Source: Myxococcales bacterium
GTDB lineage: Bacteria > Myxococcota > Myxococcia > Myxococcales > Myxococcaceae
Assembly (NCBI GenBank): GCA_003153055.1
Contig: PMBV01000002.1
Location: 1,040-6,616, forward strand
DNA: 5,577 nt
Direction of reading: 5' to 3'
Shown one piece after another: positions 1 to 3,920 of the stretch. A model generated the notes under the pieces. The model had not been told where the DNA came from. It did not search any database and saw nothing but the letters and a program-made list of their open reading frames with translations. Each line of letters begins with the position of its first letter. Within the stretch, counting starts at the first letter, position 1. Both the position numbers and the translations under genes were made by a program.

Positions 1-38
1 TTCCGGAAGAGGTTCCACATCGAGTAGGTGGTTGTCAT
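1..38 (-). CDS. Start of a gene cut by the window edge; possible PD-(D/E)XK nuclease
   Basis: Only the first 12 codons are inside the window. An ATG at 38 reads MTTTYSMWNLFR towards position 1 with no stop. It lies 17 bases past the stop of the upstream 69-residue gene on the same strand, so it is probably the next operon member. The opening Tyr-Ser-x-x-x-Leu-Phe-Arg pattern resembles the first helix of RecB/Cas4-like PD-(D/E)XK nucleases, which often begin with a Tyr-Ser-x-x-x-Leu-x-x-Phe-x-x-Cys stretch. Such nucleases are common in phage recombination and replication modules. The catalytic motifs would lie outside the window, so this is a weak resemblance only. No strong Shine-Dalgarno sequence precedes the ATG, consistent with translation coupled to the upstream gene. 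Confidence 0.4.
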   Translation of the reverse strand, partial: MTTTYSMWNLFR

Positions 39-55
39 CCGCGCCGAGGACGCCG

Positions 56-265
56 TCACTGGGGCTCCTCAGCCGCCGACTCGGCGGCCTCGAAAGCGAG
101 ACACTGGGCGACGACGACGAGGAAGTTGGCGTCGAGCGCGCTCGCCATCTTGCAGACGGCGTGGTGGCCACAGCGCAAACAGGTGTGCCGCTCCCGCCAG
201 CGCGCACGAAGCTCGCCGAGGGTGACAGCCGGGGCGCCGGGGGTACCGGAGTCCTCGCCCTTCAC
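56..265 (-). CDS. Small Cys-rich, probably zinc-binding protein, 69 aa
   Basis: The GTG start at 265 overlaps the stop of the upstream gene (GTGA overlap). It is supported by a GGAGG six bases ahead of it (276-272 on the minus strand). The protein carries Cys29-x2-Cys32, His34, His35 and Cys38, with Cys55 further on, a spacing that suggests a small metal-binding knuckle. The C-terminal third is a hydrophobic helix followed by an acidic, Ala/Glu-rich tail. I do not recognise a named family. Its place in a tight operon of small proteins, just before a possible nuclease gene, suggests an accessory DNA-metabolism or phage early protein; this is inference. The metal ligands are seen in the sequence, but metal binding is not proven. 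Confidence 0.7.
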   Translation of the reverse strand: MKGEDSGTPGAPAVTLGELRARWRERHTCLRCGHHAVCKMASALDANFLVVVAQCLAFEAAESAAEEPQ

Positions 266-498
266 GACGCGCCTCCGTCATTCGCGGGGCGCGCCACCAG
301 CACCTGCGCGGCTCGAGGGATTTCAGCGAGCGCCGCGCCGCTCGAGCCAGGCGCCCGGCAGTAGATGGCGACGAGCTCGCGGCCCCTGTCGTCGTGCCCG
401 GCGGGCTCGAAGAGGTACTCGTGCTGGCCATCGACTTTGATGACGTGCTCGAATTCGTTGCGGTGGAAGAGTCCCGGCAGCTTGAGCCATTGAGTCAT
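262..498 (-). CDS. Hypothetical protein, 78 aa
   Basis: The preferred start is the ATG at 498, preceded by GAGGG five bases upstream (TGAGGGACGTCATG). A GTG at 510 in the same frame overlaps the upstream stop and would add four residues. The protein begins MTQWLKLPGLFHRNEFEHVI and has alternating hydrophobic stretches (residues about 18-30 and 44-51), typical of a small beta-rich domain, followed by an Ala/Pro-rich tail. No catalytic motif or membrane segment is visible and I do not recognise a family. Third codon positions are strongly G/C, and the stop overlaps the GTG start of the next gene, so it is very likely a real operon member with translation coupled to its neighbours. Confidence 0.7.
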   Translation of the reverse strand: MTQWLKLPGLFHRNEFEHVIKVDGQHEYLFEPAGHDDRGRELVAIYCRAPGSSGAALAEIPRAAQVLVARPANDGGAS

Positions 499-506
499 GA
501 CGTCCC

Positions 507-830
507 TCACCGGCCAATCCGCGTCAGGAGGTCCTCAACGGCCGGGTGCGGCCCCGCTCGGCGCCGGGGCATGCCCTTCTCCCCTGGCCCCTCGCGTTGG
601 AGAATGCGCGCGCGACTGCGCTGGTAGATGACGTCGAAGCTCTTCGTCACCTGCCAGACGAGCGTGTCGTCCACCTCCTGCACGGCGAAGATGCCGCCCA
701 GACACAGGACGAGCTCCCTGAAGAAGCGGTCCGTCTCCGCGGCCATCGCCGCGCGCGCGTCACTCATCGTCGGCGCTTCGGCTTCTTGCCCTCCGTTGCG
801 GGCGCCTCCATCCGGAACCTGGCGCTTCAT
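507..830 (-). CDS. Hypothetical protein, 107 aa
   Basis: The ATG at 830 overlaps the stop of the preceding gene by four bases (ATGA), a classic coupled start. An internal ATG at 767 (beginning MSDARAAMAAETDRF) would drop a Lys/Gly/Glu-rich 21-residue leader and cannot be excluded. The middle of the protein looks like an amphipathic helical domain (residues about 27-70, including ETDRFFRELVLCLGGIF), followed by a basic, Pro-rich stretch and a short helix ending LLTRIGR. No known motif is recognised. It sits second in the leftward operon between two other unknown proteins, and its stop lies directly at the start region of the 78-residue gene. Confidence 0.7.
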   Translation of the reverse strand: MKRQVPDGGARNGGQEAEAPTMSDARAAMAAETDRFFRELVLCLGGIFAVQEVDDTLVWQVTKSFDVIYQRSRARILQREGPGEKGMPRRRAGPHPAVEDLLTRIGR

Positions 831-1228
831 CGAACCACCGCATCCGCTGGCGCGGCCGCATCCGCTGGCTCGATCGCCTCGTCCGCGACGGGCGCCCCGT
901 GCCTCTCGAGCGCCCCGAGCCTCTCGAGCGCCCCGAGCCCCTCGAGCGCCTCGGGCGCTTCGACGCCGCGCGTGACGACGAATGACTCCTCGCCAAACTG
1001 CCGGAGAAGGAGGCCCGTGAAAATCTGCGCGATGCTGCGGCCGACGGGGGTTGCCGCGTCGACGACGCAGGCGCGCTTCTTGTCGTCGAGACCGAAGGTG
1101 GCATCCAGACGCACCTGAGGGCGGCCATGCAAGCCCTCAGCCGAGAAGACAGCAAGGAAGAGCGAGTCCCAGACTTCCGTCAGAGGAGTCCTCTCATCGA
1201 AGGTGAAGCGGTAAACGTTGCGGCTCAT
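827..1228 (-). CDS. Hypothetical protein with repeat-bearing C-terminus, 133 aa; first gene of the leftward operon
   Basis: The ATG at 1228 begins MSRNVYRFTFDERTPLTEVW and opens the operon. Upstream is only an AG-rich stretch (AAAGAGAAAT) that could serve as a weak ribosome site. Residues 1-90 form a compact alpha/beta-looking domain with the segment TPVGRSIAQIFTGLLLRQFG. The rest is low-complexity: a hexapeptide of the form LGALER repeats about residues 97-112 (encoded by an 18-bp tandem repeat), then an Ala/Asp-rich tail. I do not recognise the family. The tail looks disordered and may be a linker or length-variable region. The gene follows a 190-base regulatory spacer and is probably transcribed with the four genes after it. 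Confidence 0.78.
   Translation of the reverse strand: MSRNVYRFTFDERTPLTEVWDSLFLAVFSAEGLHGRPQVRLDATFGLDDKKRACVVDAATPVGRSIAQIFTGLLLRQFGEESFVVTRGVEAPEALEGLGALERLGALERHGAPVADEAIEPADAAAPADAVVR
902..955 (+). repeat. 18-bp tandem repeat, three units, inside a coding region
   Basis: Units at 902-919, 920-937 and 938-955. The first two are identical (CCTCTCGAGCGCCCCGAG) and the third differs at three positions. On the minus strand they encode the repeated LGALER-type hexapeptide of the 133-residue protein. The 18-bp length preserves the frame, so copy number could vary without breaking the gene. Confidence 0.85.
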
Positions 1229-1294
1229 ATTTCTCTTTCATGAGGCGCTTCAAGAATTCGCGCTCTCCCTCATTACATACCGGAAGCAACTCAA

Positions 1295-1324
1295 TTCTGT
1301 CGGGACTTTCTGAATAGACAGAAA
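1295..1324. promoter_or_regulatory. Two overlapping inverted repeats, possible operator or attenuator
   Basis: TTTCTG (1307-1312) and CAGAAA (1319-1324) are perfect inverted arms six bases apart. A second pair, TTCTGTC (1295-1301) and GACAGAA (1317-1323), shares the right arm and would form an alternative stem with a 15-base loop. They lie about 70-95 bases upstream of the first operon start, a sensible place for a regulator site or a two-state RNA structure. Confidence 0.45.
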
Positions 1325-1345
1325 ACCCCTAGGCATTTCGAGCAT

Positions 1346-1362
1346 ATCCGGAACCTCCGGAT
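1346..1362. promoter_or_regulatory. 17-bp dyad, possible operator (copy 1)
   Basis: ATCCGGAACCTCCGGAT has 8-bp arms with one mismatch around a single central base. It matches 14 of 17 bases of the dyad at 1450-1466, giving a shared pattern RTCCGGARCCTCCGGAY. It lies just beyond the stop of the sigma factor gene. Confidence 0.4.
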
Positions 1363-1418
1363 AGCATACAGCCGTCGCCGGTGCCGGCGGCTTTCGAATT
1401 GTTTCGGGATTTCGAGCC

Positions 1419-2012
1419 CTATTTCGTGAATCCCAGGTGCGCGAAGCGAGTCCGGAGCCTCCGGACGGCCTCGTAGACGGTGCCCCGAGGGACGCCCGTC
1501 TCTAGGGAGATGTCCACCACCGAGGACGTCTGGAGGTGGATGCAGAGGGTCCGGAGCTCGACGGGAAGCCGTGCGATGGCCTTCTCGAGGTCCAGGCGTA
1601 GGACGTGGAGCTCCTCCTCGCGGCGGAGGGCCGCGACCGTCTCCCGGAGGCGCTCGTCCTGGGTGAAGGCCGGCGCGCCGTCCTCGGTTGAGTTGTCGGT
1701 CGAGTCGTCGGACGCCCCGCACAGCCCGTCAAGGGAGCCCGCGGAGCGGCGGAAGTCCCGGATGCCCGCCTCCCGCGACTCGATGAGTGTCGCGAGCCCG
1801 TGTTCGACGAGGCGGGCGATGAAGGTTTCCCGCTTGGCCAGCGTCGGGTCGAGGCGTGGCAGGCGCCGGAGGAGGTCCAGCATCAGCTCCTGTTGGATGT
1901 CATCGACATCCGCCTCGACGAAGCCGGCCCGGCCGACGAGTTGCCGCGCCTTGCGTTTGACGAGTCTGACTACGTACTCGTCCAGCCCTCCATGCCTACC
2001 CTTGTTCCCCAC
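1419..2012 (-). CDS. Sigma-70-family RNA polymerase sigma factor, 197 aa
   Basis: A small sigma factor that would direct RNA polymerase to a special promoter set. Residues about 10-75 fit region 2 (VEADVDDIQQELMLDLLRRL followed by a helix with RETFIARLVEHGLATLIESR). Residues 95-120 are an acidic Ser/Thr/Asp-rich linker. Residues 140-193 fit region 4, with a helix-turn-helix ISLETGVPRGTVYEAVRRLR that would read a -35 element. No region 1.1 or clear region 3 is present, and the length is typical of extracytoplasmic-function-like or phage/element-borne sigma factors. The only usable start is the GTG at 2012, as no ATG or TTG lies between it and the in-frame stop at 2112. A weak AGAGGG four bases upstream is enclosed in a hairpin. 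No anti-sigma gene is evident. Confidence 0.82.
   Translation of the reverse strand: MGNKGRHGGLDEYVVRLVKRKARQLVGRAGFVEADVDDIQQELMLDLLRRLPRLDPTLAKRETFIARLVEHGLATLIESREAGIRDFRRSAGSLDGLCGASDDSTDNSTEDGAPAFTQDERLRETVAALRREEELHVLRLDLEKAIARLPVELRTLCIHLQTSSVVDISLETGVPRGTVYEAVRRLRTRFAHLGFTK
1450..1466. repeat. 17-bp perfect dyad inside the sigma gene (copy 2)
   Basis: GTCCGGAGCCTCCGGAC has perfect 8-bp arms around one central base. It lies in the codons for the last recognition-helix residues of the sigma factor. It resembles the dyad at 1346-1362; the centres are 104 bp apart, about ten helical turns. Confidence 0.6.
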
Positions 2013-2111
2013 TGGGCCCTCTGGGCCGCGGGCGAAGTCGCCCTTGCCTGAAGGCCTTCCGTTCCCTGCGGCCGACTGGTTGTCTGGTAAGAAGCGTCTG
2101 TTGGGCTTGAG
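2013..2111 (-). promoter_or_regulatory. Leader of the sigma gene with two small hairpins
   Basis: This 99-base gap has no separate gene. Two perfect inverted repeats sit just ahead of the sigma GTG: GGCCC/GGGCC (arms 2015-2019 and 2023-2027), which holds the AGAGGG ribosome site in its loop and one arm, and GGGCGA/TCGCCC (2030-2035 and 2038-2043). Folding of the first would limit ribosome access, so sigma factor synthesis may be translationally restrained. The frame is open from 2111 to the GTG but has no usable start codon. Confidence 0.35.
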
Positions 2112-2560
2112 TCAGTCGAGCCGGGTCACGTGGGCCAAATCCACGAGTGTCGCGAGTGTCACCCGGACGGGCGGTCGGCTCTTCGCCACGAGGCTCTCGA
2201 CGGTGCCCGTCCGCTCCCTGTCAAGCACGGCGAGGAGCTCGATGGGCTGCGCGAAGAGTCCGGAAGGCGCTGGAGCGGAGCCGTGCGCGGTTGGCGGCGG
2301 CGTCCATGCGGGCTCGAGTGCTTGGGTGTGGCCGACGAGGTGGGGGCGGTTGGTTGGGTCCATGAAGAGTGACGTGCCAGCGGATGTCGGCGTGATGACG
2401 GCGGCAAGGTGATCGGACTGGTTGCCGGGTAGCGCGCTTCGAGGCGGGGCCGAGTCGGGCGGCGAGCCTGATTGCCGTCGAGCACGCTGTTGCCCAGGAC
2501 GGCGATGGCTTCGCGGTTTCCCGTCTGGCCACCAGCTTCGTTGGTTGTCTCGACTCGCAT
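2112..2560 (-). pseudogene. Coding-like sequence split over two frames; unknown protein
   Basis: On the minus strand one frame from an ATG at 2560 (MRVETTNEAGGQTGNREAIA onward) shows G/C-rich third positions until about 2430, then becomes poor. From about 2425 another frame takes over with good third positions (NQSDHLAAVITPTSAGTSLF) and runs to a TGA at 2112. Read together, with a frame change near 2425-2435, this would give a protein of about 150 residues. Its C-terminal part (ELLAVLDRERTGTV, then RVTLATLVDLAHVTRLD) could be a small winged-helix fold. Alternatively the second half is a separate 83-residue gene starting at the ATG at 2363. No good ribosome site was seen for either start. I do not recognise the family. 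It could be a decayed gene, a sequencing error, or two small genes. Confidence 0.3.
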
Positions 2561-2573
2561 ACCCCTCGGTGCC

Positions 2574-2786
2574 CTACCCCGAGGCATCCATAGCGAGGGG
2601 CGTGCCGGGAGAGGACGGGCCGTGGTTTCGCTTCGTTGCGATGACTGCCACCCGTAGGCGCGGGAAGGTTGCCGCGTGGTTGAGGGAAGTCGGGTGAGGC
2701 TCGAGGAAGACGCGCTCGGCGCGCGTTTCGGCCATCGTCATCATGGAGCCAAACGAGGTGAGCTCGTCCTCTGGCCGGCCCGGCAC
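2574..2786 (-). CDS. Small hypothetical protein, up to 70 aa, doubtful
   Basis: A minus-strand frame with strongly G/C third positions runs from a GTG at 2786, inside the first repeat block, to a TAG at 2574. More likely starts are the clustered ATGs at 2744, 2741 and 2735 (MMTMAETRAERVFLEPHPTS). No ribosome site stands out. It is in the same frame as the 2363-2112 segment and the sigma gene, so the TAG at 2574 may be a stop that splits a once-longer gene. No motif is recognised. It would be the first leftward gene out of the repeat-rich control region. Confidence 0.33.
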   Translation of the reverse strand: MPGRPEDELTSFGSMMTMAETRAERVFLEPHPTSLNHAATFPRLRVAVIATKRNHGPSSPGTPLAMDASG

Positions 2787-3037
2787 CTACGGCACGTCCC
2801 GGCACATGACACAAATGTCGTGGTAGTCGAATTCATCTGTAATTTCATACTTGTCCGGCACCTCCGGCACCTCCGGCACTTGCTCCTGCCCGGTCTATGT
2901 TTGTTTTCGTGAAACACCCCTATTGCATCTCACCAAATCCCAAGGGGGACAGCGGGAAGTGCCGGAGGTGCCGGAGGTGCCGGGAACCCAGTTATTTCAT
3001 GACGTTGACGGCCGGCACCTCGCCGGCACCTCGGCAT
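2780..3037. repeat. Array of 9-bp iteron-like repeats (CCGGCACCT) on both strands
   Basis: CCGGCACCT or its complement occurs exactly at 2780, 2855, 2864, 2966, 2975, 3012 and 3023. One-mismatch copies are at 2873 and 2957, and looser ones at 2789, 2799 and about 3031. Within blocks the spacing is 9-11 bp, close to one helical turn. The arrangement is direct repeats in each block, with the block at 2957-2983 inverted. Such arrays bind replication initiators, repressors or partition proteins in phages and plasmids. No cognate protein is identified, although the helix-turn-helix protein at 3242 and the sigma factor are nearby. The repeats lie in the non-coding stretch between leftward and rightward genes. 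Confidence 0.75.
2855..2983. repeat. Perfect 27-bp inverted repeat around an A/T-richer 75-bp core
   Basis: The three tandem 9-mers at 2855-2881 are repeated exactly, in inverted orientation, at 2957-2983. The identity ends abruptly at both sides. The core 2882-2956 contains T-rich tracts and a small dyad TGTTT-TCGTG-AAACA (2902-2916). The layout, opposed binding-site triplets around an easily melted core, fits a replication origin or a divergent promoter region under one regulator. In RNA it could form a 27-bp stem with a 75-base loop. Confidence 0.8.
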
Positions 3038-3229
3038 GGCCCGAGCCAGGTCCCAAGGGGTTAGAGCGGCTCGACCTCCCGTTTCACGGCGGGAAAGCCT
3101 GCCGACGAGTACGCACTGAAGGCCGGCGCCCAGGGCGGCGGCGAGCTCGGAGCCGCAGTCGTCGAACCGTCGCCGAGCTTGTCGCCTGCTCGCGAGCGCG
3201 AGCACTCTTCCAGGAGACTCGCCCTCGGA
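3038..3229. other. Stretch without a supportable gene
   Basis: Several frames are open here on both strands because of high GC, and two minus-strand frames have plausible third-position composition, but none has a start with a ribosome site and all run antisense through the downstream terminase gene. A TTG at 3179 would extend that plus-strand gene by 21 residues, without ribosome-site support. It may hold upstream regulatory sites for the promoter at 3230. Confidence 0.4.
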
Positions 3230-3259
3230 TTGACAAGGCATATGGATGTTCCATATTGT
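3230..3259 (+). promoter_or_regulatory. Promoter TTGACA-N18-TATTGT with 17-bp palindrome in the spacer
   Basis: TTGACA at 3230-3235 is a perfect sigma-70 -35 box. TATTGT at 3254-3259 matches four of six -10 positions at 18-bp spacing. The spacer holds ATATGGATGTTCCATAT (3240-3256), perfect 7-bp arms around TGT, placed where a repressor would block polymerase. The palindrome also covers the ATG at 3242. Transcription from this promoter would begin near 3266, past that ATG and at an in-frame GTG at 3266-3268, so a leaderless form of the protein is conceivable. If transcription starts further upstream, the palindrome would instead form an RNA hairpin over the start codon. Confidence 0.5.
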
Positions 3260-3877
3260 CTTCCGGTGGTCGACCTCCCCGACATCGAGAAGCCCCGCAG
3301 GCCCCGTGGCCGGCCCAAGAAGGCCGACGCGCCGATTGTCGACTGGACCGAGGTGGACCGCCTGCTTGTCTTCGGGGAGAAGGTGAAGGATGCAAAAACG
3401 GGCCGGGAGGCGGCAAGGTTCCCGTCTCTTGCGGACTTGGGCGCGCGCAACGGCGTCTCGCGCAACCGCATCTGGCAGTACGCCTCGAAGCACAAGTGCT
3501 TTGAGCGGCGCAGGGAGGCCCAACTCAGGATTCAGGAGCGCTTCGAGCAGAAGGTAGTCGAAAGGGTTGCAGAGGCGCGCGCGCTCGCCACCGGGGATGT
3601 AGTCAGGGTTGTGGATGCCTATATCGAGGGTTTCGAAAAGGCGCTCGACGAGGGCAAAATCCGCTTCGACTCGCCTGCGGACCTGGACCGTCTCGTGCGC
3701 CTCAAGGAGCTGATGGTTGGCAACGCGGACTCCCGCCATGAGCTTCAGGGCGGACTGACTCTCGAAGCCATCCAGGCGCGCCACCAGAAGCTGCGGGCCC
3801 AGGAGGACGGACTGACGCCCGAGCTCGCTGGCACCGTCACCGCCGCCGAGAAGGATGGTGGCCATGGCCTCAACTGA
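3242..3877 (+). CDS. Probable phage terminase small subunit (DNA-binding), 211 aa
   Basis: Terminase small subunits recognise the packaging site on phage DNA and hand it to the large subunit. Residues 21-27 (PRGRPKK) match an AT-hook-like basic motif. Residues 60-85 form a helix-turn-helix (FPSLADLGARNGVSRNRIWQ). Residues 90-160 are long charged helices (RIQERFEQKVVERVAEARAL) suited to oligomerisation, followed by a Gln/Glu-rich tail. This order and length fit small terminase proteins, and a large-subunit gene lies 1.3 kb downstream on the same strand. The start is uncertain: the ATG at 3242 has only AAGG three bases upstream, a TTG at 3179 is in frame, and a GTG at 3266 could be used leaderless. 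It could instead be another phage DNA-binding regulator. Confidence 0.62.
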   Translation: MDVPYCLPVVDLPDIEKPRRPRGRPKKADAPIVDWTEVDRLLVFGEKVKDAKTGREAARFPSLADLGARNGVSRNRIWQYASKHKCFERRREAQLRIQERFEQKVVERVAEARALATGDVVRVVDAYIEGFEKALDEGKIRFDSPADLDRLVRLKELMVGNADSRHELQGGLTLEAIQARHQKLRAQEDGLTPELAGTVTAAEKDGGHGLN

Positions 3878-3920
3878 GACAACCGGCAACCGTCCCGCGG
3901 GGGCTATGGACTCAACTGAG
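3864..3920 (+). repeat. 15-bp direct repeat at the end of the terminase small subunit gene
   Basis: ATGGCCTCAACTGAG (3864-3878) recurs as ATGGACTCAACTGAG (3906-3920), 42 bp apart, about four helical turns, with one mismatch. The core CTCAACTGAG is itself a dyad. The first copy contains the stop codon of the terminase gene. Confidence 0.7.

Larger units (their letters stand above)
1229..1418. promoter_or_regulatory. Spacer between sigma factor gene and downstream operon, rich in inverted repeats
   Basis: This 190-base gap holds no gene that I can support and is more A/T-rich than its surroundings. It must carry any separate promoter of the leftward five-gene operon and any end signal for the sigma gene. 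It contains nested dyads around 1295-1324, a 17-bp dyad at 1346-1362, a short GC dyad at 1376-1389 (CGCCGG-TG-CCGGCG), and five copies of TTTCG between 1336 and 1426. No convincing -35/-10 pair was found, so the operon may use an alternative sigma factor, possibly the one encoded next door; that is inference. No T-rich intrinsic terminator is evident. Confidence 0.5.

Noticed and set aside
1229..1418. tRNA gene or tRNA-derived attachment site
   Set aside because: No cloverleaf, T-loop consensus or anticodon arm could be found here or in the spacers around the integrase.
2130..2372. 80-residue plus-strand frame with a HECRECH motif that looks like a zinc ribbon
   Set aside because: It is antisense to the 2363-2112 segment, in the frame where a good minus-strand gene produces protein-like shadows, and it has no ribosome site. 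The minus-strand reading fits the neighbours better.
1480..2412. 310-residue plus-strand open frame
   Set aside because: It is the antisense shadow of the sigma factor gene and of the leftward coding-like segment, Ser/Arg-rich with no domain.
2780..3037. CRISPR array
   Set aside because: The repeats are only 9 bp, nearly contiguous and in both orientations, with no regular unique spacers and no cas genes.
2851..3504. Plus-strand frame beginning with SGT repeats and containing PEVPEVP
   Set aside because: The peptide repeats are simply translation of the iteron DNA. The frame then overlaps the terminase gene out of phase, with Arg-rich shadow composition.
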